Shown piece after piece: positions 55,144 to 64,000 of a stretch of DNA of 64,000 nt (its first letter is position 1; each line of letters starts with the position of its first letter). The position numbers were made by a program, and so were the translations under genes. The notes beneath the pieces were generated by a model. That model was not told where the DNA came from, ran no database searches, and saw only the letters and a list, made by a program, of their open reading frames with translations. Origin of the DNA: Clostridium thermosuccinogenes (GTDB lineage: Bacteria; Bacillota; Clostridia; Acetivibrionales; DSM-5807); assembly GCF_002896855.1 (NCBI RefSeq), contig NZ_CP021850.1, positions 583,665-647,664 on the forward strand, read 5' to 3'.

Positions 55144-56979
55144 ATGAACAAGATAACTGCCCATGCAGTGAATATCCGTACACTGCTGAATAATAAATAC
55201 ACGGTTCAGTATTATCAGCGGGAATATAACTGGGAAACCAAGCAGATTGAAGAACTTATAGAGGATTTAACCAACGAGTTTAATGAGTTCTATAAGGACG
55301 GAGACAGGCAGATTGATGTGAGGAATTATGGAGACTACTTTTTAGGTCCCATTATCCTTACCAATGACAATGCAATTATAGATGGACAGCAGAGGTTATC
55401 CTCATTAACGCTGCTCCTCATATACCTAAACAATCTTCAAAAACAGCAGACGAGTCTGCCTAAAGTCAATATTGATAACTTGATTTACTCAGAGATGTAC
55501 GGCCAAAAGACTTTTTGCATAAATGTCACAGAAAGGGAGGTTTGTTTAGCATCTCTATTTGAAACAGGTGATTATGACATTACCAATGAGCAGTCAGAGA
55601 GTGTTATTAACCTTTACAATCGATATAAAGATATTGAGCGGATTTTTCCTGACGAATTAAAAGGAAGTCCCCTGCCAGTATTTATTGAATGGTTAATAGA
55701 CAATGTGAGTCTTGTAGAAATAAGGACTGATTCGGAGCAAGATGCTCATAAAGTTTTTGTAACAATGAACGACAGGGGATTGAGGCTCACGCCAACGGAG
55801 ATGTTAAAGGGCTACCTTCTTTCCGAAATGGATGATAATACAATCAGAAATAAGGCAAATGATTTATGGAAGAATAAAATTGTACAATTAAAAGAAATTG
55901 AAAAGGATGGAGATGCTGACTTTATAAAGAACTGGTTAAGGGCCCAGTATGCAGAAACTATAAGGGAAGGTAAAAAGGATGCAGAGAACAAGGACTTTGA
56001 TATAATCGGAACAACATTCCATAAATGGGTCCGAGAGAATAAGTCTGTTATGGGCTTAAACAGCAGTGCAGATTTTGAAAAATTTATACTTAAAAACTTT
56101 AGGATGTATGCTGATATTTATATTCGCTTAAAGGAATACTCCCGCAAGTTTAATAAGGATTATGAGTATGTATTTTATAATGCTGACAGAGGATTTACGC
56201 TGCAGTACCAAATTATATTATCAGCAATAAAAAGTGATGATACCCAGGATGTTGTTAATAAAAAAATCAAAATGGTTTCCTGCTTTATTGACCAATTTAT
56301 ATCCATCAGGATTTTCAATTTTAAGACGGTGGATTATTCCTCTATTAGATATACTGTATTTAATATAACAAAAATGATACGTAATAAGGATATTAAGGAA
56401 TTGGCTGAGATATTAAAGCGTTATATAAATAATATGGAGTTAACGCTTGAAGGAATTGATGGTTTTTATTTAAATCAGTTTACAAGAAGATATATGCTCC
56501 ATATTCTCTCAAGAATGACCTACTACGTAGAGGAACAAAGCGGCATCAACAGCAATTTTGCCGACTATGTAAATAGAGAACAAAAAAATCCATATGATAT
56601 AGAGCATATCTGGGCTGATGATTATACTCAGGGTAATCACCAGTTAGAATTTTCAACAGAAGAAGAATTTAAAGATTTTAGAAATAGGTTTGGAGGTTTG
56701 TTAATACTTCCTAAAGATAAAAACAGAAGTTTGCAGGATATGGAATACAGTAAGAAAGTAATCAAGTACGACAGTGAAAACCTGCTGGCTCGGACTTTAA
56801 ATCAGAATTGTTATAATAATAATCCATTATTTTTATGCTTTATGAATAATACACAGTTACCCTTTAAACCATATGCACAATTTAATAAGGCAGAACTAAT
56901 TGAAAGGCAATCTCTTTATAAAGAGATATGTAAAAAGATTTGGGATGTAAATAAAATTGATGTATTAGCAAATAGTTAG
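55144..56979 (+). CDS. DUF262/DUF1524 (GmrSD-like) protein inside the type I RM operon
   Basis: The start lies two bases after the hsdS stop codon, so it belongs to the operon. The 611-residue protein has an N-terminal DUF262 domain, with VQYYQREYNWETKQIEELI and the nucleotide-binding motif AIIDGQQRLSSLTLL (about 78-92). A C-terminal DUF1524 HNH nuclease follows, with YDIEHIWADDY and GGLLILPKDKNRSL (about 480-530). This is the architecture of GmrSD type IV enzymes that cut modified phage DNA. It could extend the RM system to modified DNA. Confidence 0.9.
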   Translation: MNKITAHAVNIRTLLNNKYTVQYYQREYNWETKQIEELIEDLTNEFNEFYKDGDRQIDVRNYGDYFLGPIILTNDNAIIDGQQRLSSLTLLLIYLNNLQKQQTSLPKVNIDNLIYSEMYGQKTFCINVTEREVCLASLFETGDYDITNEQSESVINLYNRYKDIERIFPDELKGSPLPVFIEWLIDNVSLVEIRTDSEQDAHKVFVTMNDRGLRLTPTEMLKGYLLSEMDDNTIRNKANDLWKNKIVQLKEIEKDGDADFIKNWLRAQYAETIREGKKDAENKDFDIIGTTFHKWVRENKSVMGLNSSADFEKFILKNFRMYADIYIRLKEYSRKFNKDYEYVFYNADRGFTLQYQIILSAIKSDDTQDVVNKKIKMVSCFIDQFISIRIFNFKTVDYSSIRYTVFNITKMIRNKDIKELAEILKRYINNMELTLEGIDGFYLNQFTRRYMLHILSRMTYYVEEQSGINSNFADYVNREQKNPYDIEHIWADDYTQGNHQLEFSTEEEFKDFRNRFGGLLILPKDKNRSLQDMEYSKKVIKYDSENLLARTLNQNCYNNNPLFLCFMNNTQLPFKPYAQFNKAELIERQSLYKEICKKIWDVNKIDVLANS

Positions 56980-56995
56980 TAAGGAAGTGAGAGAA

Positions 56996-59986
56996 ATGTC
57001 TAAAACTCCTGAAGAACTTTTAGAAAAGGGTTTTGAAGAATATATTGAGGAGCATCTTTTAAAAAATGGATATGTTAAGGGCAGTCCTGATGATTACAAC
57101 AAAGAATATGCCTTAGATACCAAACTCCTATTTGAATTCTTAGAAAATACTCAGCCGAAAAAGATGGACAAGTTGAGGCAAATTCATAAAGACCAGTATG
57201 AGTTTAAAATACTAAAACGGCTCAATACGGAATTAAACAACCGTGGCATGATTGATGTATTAAGGCATGGAATTAAAGATTATGGTGTGTACTTGGACCT
57301 CGCCTATTTCAAACCTGCCAGCAAATTAAATAATGAAATGGTAAAACTCTATGAGAAGAATAGGATATCCGTCACAAGGCAGGTGCACTACAGTACCAAA
57401 AACGAAAACAGCATTGACATGCTCATCTGTGTCAACGGACTTCCCGTTGTTGTGCTGGAACTTAAAAATGCTTTCACTGGTCAGACTTATGAAGATGCAA
57501 TAATCCAGTACAAGAAAGATAGAAGCCCCAATGAACTATTGTTCCAGTTTAAGAAAAGAGCCATTGTATTTTTTGCAGTAGATACTTCGGAAGCCTATAT
57601 GACTACAAGGCTTTCAGGAGATAAGACTTCATTCCTTCCATTTAATAAAGGTTGTGATGGAGGGAAAGGGAATCCAGACAATCCTGATGGGCTTAAAACT
57701 GCATATCTTTGGGAAGAAATACTTCAAAAAGATAGTCTGATGGATATACTAAAGAAGTTTGTATTTATTCAGACCGAAGAGAAGAAGGATATGGACGGAA
57801 ACACCTATACCTCAGAAACCGTCATATTTCCAAGATATCACCAATTGGACGCAGTAAGGAAACTGGAAGCCGATGCAAGGGAGAAGGGAGTAGGAACAAA
57901 CTATCTTGTGCAGCACAGTGCAGGGTCAGGCAAAACCAACTCCATATCATGGCTTGCCCACAGGCTTGCCAATCTTCATGATGATGAAGACATGCCTGTA
58001 TTTGATTCGGTTATTGTCATTACCGACAGAAGGGTTTTGGACAGGCAGTTGCAGGACAGCATTTACCAGTTGGAACATAAACATGGCGTTGTTCAAAAAA
58101 TAGATAAAGATTCCAACCAATTGGCTGATGCCTTAAAAAGCGGAACAAGAATAATTATTTCCACTCTACAAAAGTTCCCCTTTATTATCGAAAAGGTAGG
58201 AGAGTTACAAAGCCGTAAATATGCTGTTATTATAGACGAAGCCCATTCCAGCAGTGCAGGAGAAAATATGGCTTCTTTAAGGGAAGTGCTGTCGGTTAGT
58301 ACCCTTGAAGAAGCGGCAAAACTGGATGAAGAGTTAGAGGGCAAAGAATACGACCCTGAGGAGGAAATTTTAAAGACAATAAAGAAAAGGGGTAAACAGC
58401 CTAATATCAGTTTCTTTGCTTTTACGGCTACGCCTAAAGCAAAGACCCTTGAAATGTTCGGAACTATGGGTGAAGATGGACTGCCCCATCCTTTCCATTT
58501 ATATTCTATGAGACAAGCCATTGAAGAAGGATTTATACTGGATGTAATGCAAAACTATGTTACATATGAAACCTACTTCAAACTGGCAAAGAAAATCGAG
58601 GATGACCCAACTTTTGACAGGGCAAAAGCAACTAAAGCATTAACACGTTATGTAAGTCTGCACCCTCATAACATTGCCCAAAAGACTGAAATTATGGTAG
58701 AGCACTTCAGGAGTGTAACCAGGCATAAAATAGGCGGAAGGGCCAAAGCAATGGTCGTAACCAGTTCCAGGCTCCATGCTGTACGCTATAAGCATGCGTT
58801 TGATGAATATATCAAAAAGAAAGGTTATAAGGATATGAAAACCCTGGTAGCCTTTTCGGGAACAGTAAAAGATGGCGATGTAGATTATAAAGAAAGCGAT
58901 ATGAACGGATTTAAGGAATCAGAACTTCCAGAACGATTTGCTACTGATGAATATCAGGTGCTTTTAGTTGCAGAGAAGTATCAAACAGGATTTGACCAGC
59001 CCCTTTTACATACTATGTATGTGGATAAAAAGTTGTCAGGAGTCAAGGCAGTACAGACATTATCAAGGCTTAATAGGACCTGTGCGGGAAAAGCAGATAC
59101 ATTTGTTCTTGATTTTGTAAATAAGGCAGAGGATATTCAAGAAGCGTTTAAACCATATTATCAGGCAACCATTGTCGAAGAAGTGACAGAACCCAATCTT
59201 CTTTATGATATTGAAACTATGCTCAATTCTTACGGTGTATATCTAAAAGAGGAGTTGGATAAGTTTGCTTATATTTATTTTAAACCTAAAGATAAAAAAA
59301 CTTCTAAAGACAGGGTAATAATAAATCACCTTATAGATATGGCTGTAGAAAGGTTTAAGAAACTAGATGAACAAAGAAAGCAAGATTTCAGTAGTCAAGC
59401 GACAAAATATATAAGACTTTATTCATTCATCCTTCAAATAACACCTTTTGAAGATGTTGAACTTCATAAGTTATATGTATATTTAACATATCTGCTTAAA
59501 AAATTGCCAAAGAAAAAAGGTTCTAATGTACACCTTGCTGATGAAATTGCTTTGGAGTATTATACTACCAAAAAGACATTTGAAGGTAGCATATCATTAT
59601 CATCGGATGATGAGAATGTACCAGTAACACCTGTAAAATTTGCGGGAACCGGGGTAAAGGAAGAGCAGGAAGAATATCTGTCCAGTATTATTGAGCGTCT
59701 TAATAAACGGTTTGGAACAGATTTTACAAAAGCAGACCAGTTATCAGTAGAGCAGATAAAAGAAGATTTTGCTTCCGATGAGGACTTGGTACAAAAGGCT
59801 AAGACAAATACTATTGATGACTTTAGACTTGCTTTTGAGAAAGTATTTATTAATAAAGTAATAGACAGAATGGACCAGAACCAAGCATTTTTTACCCGTG
59901 TTCTAGACGATGAACAGTTTAAGAATGCACTTATGGAGTATATGCTGGTTGAGACTTATGCAAAGTTAAAAAATGTGGCTTCATAG
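56996..59986 (+). CDS. hsdR: Type I restriction endonuclease subunit
   Basis: The ATG at 56996 follows AAGGAAG; a GTG at 56987 lacks spacing. The 996-residue protein has an N-terminal PD-(D/E)xK nuclease with SIDMLICVNG and VVVLELKNAF. An SF2 translocase follows with HSAGSGKTNSISW, VIIDEAHSS, FFAFTATPK and QTLSRLNRT, and a C-terminal helical domain. It translocates and cleaves unmethylated DNA when bound to HsdM and HsdS. It appears complete. Confidence 0.96.
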   Translation: MSKTPEELLEKGFEEYIEEHLLKNGYVKGSPDDYNKEYALDTKLLFEFLENTQPKKMDKLRQIHKDQYEFKILKRLNTELNNRGMIDVLRHGIKDYGVYLDLAYFKPASKLNNEMVKLYEKNRISVTRQVHYSTKNENSIDMLICVNGLPVVVLELKNAFTGQTYEDAIIQYKKDRSPNELLFQFKKRAIVFFAVDTSEAYMTTRLSGDKTSFLPFNKGCDGGKGNPDNPDGLKTAYLWEEILQKDSLMDILKKFVFIQTEEKKDMDGNTYTSETVIFPRYHQLDAVRKLEADAREKGVGTNYLVQHSAGSGKTNSISWLAHRLANLHDDEDMPVFDSVIVITDRRVLDRQLQDSIYQLEHKHGVVQKIDKDSNQLADALKSGTRIIISTLQKFPFIIEKVGELQSRKYAVIIDEAHSSSAGENMASLREVLSVSTLEEAAKLDEELEGKEYDPEEEILKTIKKRGKQPNISFFAFTATPKAKTLEMFGTMGEDGLPHPFHLYSMRQAIEEGFILDVMQNYVTYETYFKLAKKIEDDPTFDRAKATKALTRYVSLHPHNIAQKTEIMVEHFRSVTRHKIGGRAKAMVVTSSRLHAVRYKHAFDEYIKKKGYKDMKTLVAFSGTVKDGDVDYKESDMNGFKESELPERFATDEYQVLLVAEKYQTGFDQPLLHTMYVDKKLSGVKAVQTLSRLNRTCAGKADTFVLDFVNKAEDIQEAFKPYYQATIVEEVTEPNLLYDIETMLNSYGVYLKEELDKFAYIYFKPKDKKTSKDRVIINHLIDMAVERFKKLDEQRKQDFSSQATKYIRLYSFILQITPFEDVELHKLYVYLTYLLKKLPKKKGSNVHLADEIALEYYTTKKTFEGSISLSSDDENVPVTPVKFAGTGVKEEQEEYLSSIIERLNKRFGTDFTKADQLSVEQIKEDFASDEDLVQKAKTNTIDDFRLAFEKVFINKVIDRMDQNQAFFTRVLDDEQFKNALMEYMLVETYAKLKNVAS

Positions 59987-60136
59987 ATGCAATATAAGGA
60001 ATAGAGTAAAATAAAATTAACAAATTCAAGGAAAATTACATCTACATTTACCTGGGTTTTTAGTGTGTAAAATTGACATTAAATAAATATTGTACTTACT
60101 AACGATGTGACGTAAAATATAAGTATACAGATTGAG

Positions 60137-60196
60137 AGCATACTCTCTTACACAGCCAGCAGATGCTGGAATAAGTAAAGAGGGTATGCTTTTTTA
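60137..60196 (+). terminator. Structured terminator after hsdR
   Basis: The long stem AGCATACTCTCTTA / TAAAGAGGGTATGCT encloses an inner hairpin CCAGCA-gat-TGCTGG-like followed by AATAAG, and six Ts follow. The layout parallels the structure at 39886-39956. TTGACA lies about 70 bp upstream, so a short independent RNA is possible. Confidence 0.75.
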
Positions 60197-60217
60197 TTAT
60201 TATTTAGGAGGAAGAAA

Positions 60218-60233
60218 ATGCTTACTATTAATG
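60218..60233 (+). pseudogene. First five codons of the DUF1444-like gene
   Basis: ATGCTTACTATTAATG after TAGGAGGAAG is the original start (MLTIN). It is separated from the rest of the gene at 62441-62945 by IS21 element B, with AATG duplicated on both sides. Confidence 0.75.
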
Positions 60234-60294
60234 TGTCAACGCCGGGATATTTTTGACCGAATCGCCGGTTAAAAATTGACCCATTCGCCGGTCT

Positions 60295-61113
60295 TCAATC
60301 GCCGGTTTTTGTTTGAACACCCCGTGCCATATTATCCAATCCCGGGATATCAGCCGGGGGTACTACTTTGACACCGCCTTTTATCCTGTTTTTCAGTCTA
60401 TAGCTCTCACCCCTTATGTTTATGATATGTGCATGATGCAGTAATCTATCGAGCATAGCTGTAGCTATTACTGTATCATTCATAAGCTCTCCCCAGTCTC
60501 CGAAGTATTTGTTACTGGTTAGTATTATACTGCCGTTTTCATACCTTGCGCATATAAGCCTAAAGAATAATTCCGCTGATGCACGATCTAGCTGCATATA
60601 TCCCACTTCATCTATAATCAGTATGTCGGGCCGGGTATATACACGCCACCTGCGCGCTAGTTTTTCTTGCAGATTTGCCTTCTTTAAATCTGATATCAGA
60701 TGCGCAAGGCTGGCATAATATACAGTCATACCGGACTTTAAGGCTTGCATTGCGATTCCCACTGCAAGGTGAGTTTTGCCGACTCCAGGTGGTCCTAAAA
60801 AAATTACATTCTCCTTCCTTGCCACAAAAGCAAGTGTTGATAACGCTCTGATTTGCCTTACATCTATGCTGGGTTGGAATCCAAAATCAAACTCTTCCAG
60901 TGTCTTTCTATGCGGAAGCCTGGACAGCTTAATCCTTGTTTCTTCGCTGCGGCGTTTTTTCTCTTGAATCTCGGCTTCCAGAAGTTCACTTAAGAACGAC
61001 AGATAGGTTGAGTTTTTATGCATCGCATCTTCAAGCTTTGCATCCAAAAGCTCGGAGGCCGTATTCAAACCAAGCTCAGACAGAAGGCTGCGGGTATGTT
61101 CCAGCTCAACCAT
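60295..61113 (-). CDS. istB: IS21 helper ATPase IstB (element B)
   Basis: The 272-residue DnaC-like AAA+ ATPase has Walker A FLGPPGVGKTHLA and Walker B ILIIDEVGYMQ, with a C-terminal SYRLKNRIK typical of IstB. Its start overlaps the istA stop region by 8 bp, giving translational coupling. Confidence 0.93.
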   Translation of the reverse strand: MVELEHTRSLLSELGLNTASELLDAKLEDAMHKNSTYLSFLSELLEAEIQEKKRRSEETRIKLSRLPHRKTLEEFDFGFQPSIDVRQIRALSTLAFVARKENVIFLGPPGVGKTHLAVGIAMQALKSGMTVYYASLAHLISDLKKANLQEKLARRWRVYTRPDILIIDEVGYMQLDRASAELFFRLICARYENGSIILTSNKYFGDWGELMNDTVIATAMLDRLLHHAHIINIRGESYRLKNRIKGGVKVVPPADIPGLDNMARGVQTKTGD

Positions 61114-62332
61114 TGGATATCACCCCCACCAGTGTATCGTACACGCTTAAAGACCGTATCTCTACTGTTTCTGTTTCTTTCTTCCTGGCGAAGGGAAGGG
61201 GAACCGCTATGCCACCCCTTTCGGCAAGGCCTTGGTATTGGCCCTTAAGCCACACTATCTTGCCCGATGCGTACTCTACTTTGTGGCAAGCTATTCTTAC
61301 CTCACCATAGTAAGCTTCAAAGAAATCACCACATGTCCTTACTCTTACTTCCCTGCCGCTATACTGCCAGGGTATACCGTATTTGGCACCGTCATAGCTT
61401 ACAAATCCGTCCCTTGTTACATTTCTTGTTTCCCATCTGTATTTATCGCGAACAGCTTTATCTGGTAGTGGCAGAAGGGGTTCTTTGTTTAATGCTTCAA
61501 GAGGTATTTCCCCGGTAGTCCCGTGGATCTTACTGTCTACCTTCCTACACCATTCAAATGCTTGAGAGTTTAAATCATGCAGATCCTTAAACTGTCTTCC
61601 CGGTAGAAAGTTATCCTTCACATAATCCACTAGGCGTTCAACTTTTCCTTTTGTTTGGGGCCTTTTTACCCGGCATACCTTCGGTACAAAACCCATGTCT
61701 GCGGCAAAATCTTCAAATCTACTGTTCCATATCGGCTTTCCTGCCTCACTGCCGTTTATTACAGTCTTCATTCTATCTGTCAGAACTACCTCCGGTACAC
61801 CACCGTAATACTCAAAAGCGTTTACTATGCATCTTAATAAGCTGTATATGTCGCAACGTTTAGTAAACTCAATATACTTACACCTTGAATTGCCCAGTAT
61901 CATTATGAAAACCGGGGCTTTATGGGTATTTCCTCTCTCATCTATGTAGTGGATAATACCCCAGTCCATCTGAGCCTGTTTACCAGGTGGTGTTTCATAC
62001 CTTCGAACTGCAGGAGCGCTTCTGGCCGGTCTGAACGGCTTTACATAATCCTTAATAATGGTTATACCGCCGGTATAGCCCATATCCTTTAATCTTTCTA
62101 AAATCACAACGCAGTTAAATATCCCATTTTCAATCATTTCATTTATTTCGGGTTTAAAAGGATCGAGTTTTGATGGTTTTGTCCTTCCTTTAAGCCCATG
62201 CTCAGCTTTAGGCTGGTTCATGTACTTTTTTGCCGTGTTTTTTGATATACCAAGTTCTTTACCTATGGCATATGCACTCTTTCCTTTTTGTGCACCTTCG
62301 TGTATCATATTAATTGTCCCACTCCTTATCAT
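61106..62332 (-). CDS. istA: IS21 transposase IstA (element B)
   Basis: The 408-residue protein starts MIRSGTINMIHEGAQKGKS with an HTH (AYAIGKELGISKNTAKKYM). An rve-type DDE core has residues in QAQMDWGIIHY, VVLTDRMKTV and KGKVERLVDYV. It is shorter than the 501-residue IstA of element A, mostly at the C-terminus. It appears intact. Confidence 0.92.
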   Translation of the reverse strand: MIRSGTINMIHEGAQKGKSAYAIGKELGISKNTAKKYMNQPKAEHGLKGRTKPSKLDPFKPEINEMIENGIFNCVVILERLKDMGYTGGITIIKDYVKPFRPARSAPAVRRYETPPGKQAQMDWGIIHYIDERGNTHKAPVFIMILGNSRCKYIEFTKRCDIYSLLRCIVNAFEYYGGVPEVVLTDRMKTVINGSEAGKPIWNSRFEDFAADMGFVPKVCRVKRPQTKGKVERLVDYVKDNFLPGRQFKDLHDLNSQAFEWCRKVDSKIHGTTGEIPLEALNKEPLLPLPDKAVRDKYRWETRNVTRDGFVSYDGAKYGIPWQYSGREVRVRTCGDFFEAYYGEVRIACHKVEYASGKIVWLKGQYQGLAERGGIAVPLPFARKKETETVEIRSLSVYDTLVGVISNG

Positions 62333-62440
62333 ACGGTCACCCCCATAAAAGTATTTGACACACTTTTATGGTAACCGTTTGGTTTGGTGTGGGTCAATTT
62401 CTGTCCGGCGTTATGGGTCAATTATACCCCGACGGTGACA

Positions 62441-62945
62441 AATGACTTTATCAATAAAATAATTTTGGATTTAAATAAGTATTTTTCAGAGGTTAGTTTA
62501 GACGGCAATTATATGCTAGTAAAGTCTGGTCCTGCGAGTATGTCTATACCTATTAGTTCTATGTATAGGGAATATCAGGAAGTTAAGGATTATAAGAAAA
62601 CTTTAAAATTATATGTTGGCATTATTAATGATATTCTAAATCAATATAAGTTTAAGATTGATTACAAGAGTGTGTATCCATTCCTTAAAAGCAGGGATTT
62701 TGGGAAAGGGGAAAATGATATTCAATTTTACAGGGAACAGGCTTTTACAGATATAGACATACTTTATGTTTCAGACATGGGGGAAACTTTTAGGTTTATT
62801 TTGCAAACTGATGATGTGGACTTTTACAAAATGAAAATGGCAGCATGGGAAAACTTGAATAAGATGGCCAATCCATTAGTAAAGTTGGATAAGACACTTG
62901 ATATATTTTGTCCGAAGTATTCTACAGACTATAACTCGACATTGT
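62441..62945 (+). pseudogene. DUF1444-like gene, main part, truncated at both ends
   Basis: The frame continues from codon 5 (NDFINKIILDLNKYF) through VKSGPASMSIPISSMYREYQ and AFTDIDILYVSDMGETFRF to YNSTLLLS. There the next IS21 element begins. It resembles DUF1444/YtpQ proteins of unknown function. It has lost its start to element B and its 3' end to element C. Confidence 0.6.
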
Positions 62946-63054
62946 TGTTAAGTTGTTTTTTGCAAGAGAAAATTCCTCACTTTTGCAAAATTTTTTCCTC
63001 AGGCACCGATGTGGAATTTTTATGTTAACCCCAGTAGTTTTATCTGCTAAATTC

Positions 63055-63780
63055 TCATGTGTTTAATGTTGATTCCCTCAGCCTATTACTTTGGCCAGGA
63101 AAGAGCAACAAGTGGCAATGATGAAGTATCCGGTCAATGATAGCTCCTGTCATCTGCTCGTCATAAAACACATTTACCCACCTTGAAAACTCTATGTTGG
63201 TGTTAATGATTACCGACTTTCGTTCATAGCACTCAGATATTACTTCAAACAGGAGTTGCGCTCCTATCCGGTCAAGAGGGACATAACCCCACTCATCACA
63301 GATCAATAAGTCGGCTTTATTAAGTGCTTTTAAAAAAGCAGATAATGTTCCGGCTTTCTTTTGCTCTGCCAGTTTGTTTACAAGTGCCGATGTCCTAAAA
63401 AACCTAACTTCTAAACCTTTCTTACATGCCTCTACTCCTAATGCAATGGAAAGATGGGTCTTGCCAGTACCCACATTGCCATACATAACAATATTGGTCT
63501 TGTTTGTGATGAACTCGCATTCTTTAAGGTATTCTGGCGTGATACCACCAGGAAGTGTTACTTCATCGAACCTAAAGCTCTCAAATGTCTTTATGGTATA
63601 AAAACCAGCTTTCTTTATCAGCTTATCTTTCCTTACTTTTTCACGATGCGTAATCTCTGCTTGAAGTAGTTTAAGCAAATACTCCTGATGGCTTTCTGCT
63701 TGTATTTTGCCCGACATTTCCACGATGTTTTTGCTTAAGCGAAGTCTCTTACAGCAAACAGCAATATCAGATACTAACAT
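63055..63780 (-). CDS. istB: IS21 helper ATPase IstB (element C)
   Basis: The 241-residue protein has Walker A MYGNVGTGKTHLS and Walker B LLICDEWGYVP. It is similar in length and sequence to the IstB of element A (for example, ALVNKLAEQKKAGTLSAFLK matches its counterpart). The start overlaps the istA stop codon. Confidence 0.93.
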   Translation of the reverse strand: MLVSDIAVCCKRLRLSKNIVEMSGKIQAESHQEYLLKLLQAEITHREKVRKDKLIKKAGFYTIKTFESFRFDEVTLPGGITPEYLKECEFITNKTNIVMYGNVGTGKTHLSIALGVEACKKGLEVRFFRTSALVNKLAEQKKAGTLSAFLKALNKADLLICDEWGYVPLDRIGAQLLFEVISECYERKSVIINTNIEFSRWVNVFYDEQMTGAIIDRILHHCHLLLFPGQSNRLRESTLNT

Positions 63781-64000
63781 CCATCTACACCTGCTTTCTT
63801 AAGACTCTCGTCGTAGACCATAAAATTTGGCTCATACCTTTTTAACTGCGGTATATGATCAGGCAGGCGCACCGGTTCAAGCTGCAATACTTTTTCATGT
63901 AGCCGGCTGTGTAGATTTATTAAACTGTCTATATCAGCGGCGCCGTAGGATAGTGCAGTGCTTACTGTTTCTACTGCTTTTTCAAAGCTGCTTTTCTGTG
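63774..64000 (-). CDS. istA: IS21 transposase IstA, C-terminal part (element C)
   Basis: The frame is open to the right edge of the window. It encodes about 75 residues (VSTALSYGAADIDSLINLHS to YDESLKKAGVDGC) that match the C-terminal end of IstA proteins of the element A type. The catalytic core lies outside the window. Confidence 0.8.
   Translation of the reverse strand, partial: QKSSFEKAVETVSTALSYGAADIDSLINLHSRLHEKVLQLEPVRLPDHIPQLKRYEPNFMVYDESLKKAGVDGC

Larger units (their letters stand above)
60234..62440 (-). mobile_element. IS21-family insertion sequence B (2207 bp)
   Basis: The ends TGTCAACGCCGGGATA (left) and, inverted, TGTCACCGTCGGGGTA (right) are imperfect repeats, with a 4-bp duplication AATG at 60230-60233 and 62441-62444. 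Short repeats of the end motif (TTGACC) recur inside both termini. It carries istA and istB in reverse orientation and is unrelated in sequence to IS21 element A. Confidence 0.92.
62946..64000 (-). mobile_element. IS21-family insertion sequence C (partial, extends beyond window)
   Basis: The left end is near 62943-62946 (TGTTAAGTTG), followed by two repeats of TTTTGCAA...TTCCTC typical of IS21 ends. The right end is outside the window, so the boundary and target duplication cannot be confirmed. It encodes istB and the C-terminus of istA. Confidence 0.8.

Overview
This window looks like an accessory, plasmid-derived or integrated-element region of a low-GC, spore-forming member of the Clostridia. 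The evidence is AT-rich sequence, strong AGGAGG-type ribosome binding sites, SpoVS- and Spo0E-family sporulation genes, clostridial housekeeping remnants (pta, UvrD-type helicase) and a ParM/ParR-type partition operon next to a DnaG-like primase. No rRNA, tRNA or CRISPR array was seen.

Layout. 1-9.9 kb: a chromosome-like flank with small genes (helicase C-terminus, secreted metalloprotease-like protein, Nudix hydrolase, DMT-type transporter, DUF2089 pair, PemK/MazF toxin-antitoxin), a decayed pta gene and an IS4-like element. 9.96-14.2 kb: a tight five-gene operon encoding a Pycsar-type membrane effector, a class III nucleotide cyclase, a free E2-like protein, an E1-like ThiF protein and a JAMM protease. 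This joins a Pycsar core to the ubiquitin-like module known from type II CBASS and is the most interesting locus here. 14.3-19.5 kb: an IS630 copy, then a DUF3883 gene cut by an IS21 element. 19.6-24.8 kb: repeat-rich spacer and an arsenic resistance operon (arsR, acr3, arsC, permease, thioredoxin-like, DUF2703). 25.6-34.2 kb: partition operon, a MITE, IS630 copy 2, IS4-like copy 2 and a primase gene that the latter truncates. 34.3-40.3 kb: two SpoVS-like genes, an XRE regulator, a PAS-GGDEF-Spo0E fusion gene split by a 3.05-kb three-gene transposon, and a stand-alone Spo0E-like protein. 40.5-47.1 kb: a DGQHR (DndB-like) gene, a nine-unit repeat array, a DUF2325 gene and an HNH nuclease. 47.2-60 kb: a RecQ-like helicase split by IS630 copy 3, then a complete type I restriction-modification operon with a DUF262/DUF1524 gene inside it. 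60.2-64 kb: two further IS21-family elements that have cut a DUF1444-like gene.

The genes fall into four themes: anti-phage defence (Pycsar-like operon, type I RM, PemK/MazF, DUF262/DUF1524, DGQHR, broken DUF3883 and helicase genes), plasmid maintenance (ParM/ParR, primase, repeat arrays, possible small RNAs), sporulation-type regulation (SpoVS, Spo0E, GGDEF) and metal resistance. Nine transposable elements have interrupted at least six genes. Because their target duplications are still readable, the uninterrupted genes can be reconstructed. The Pycsar-like, arsenic, partition and type I RM operons are intact.
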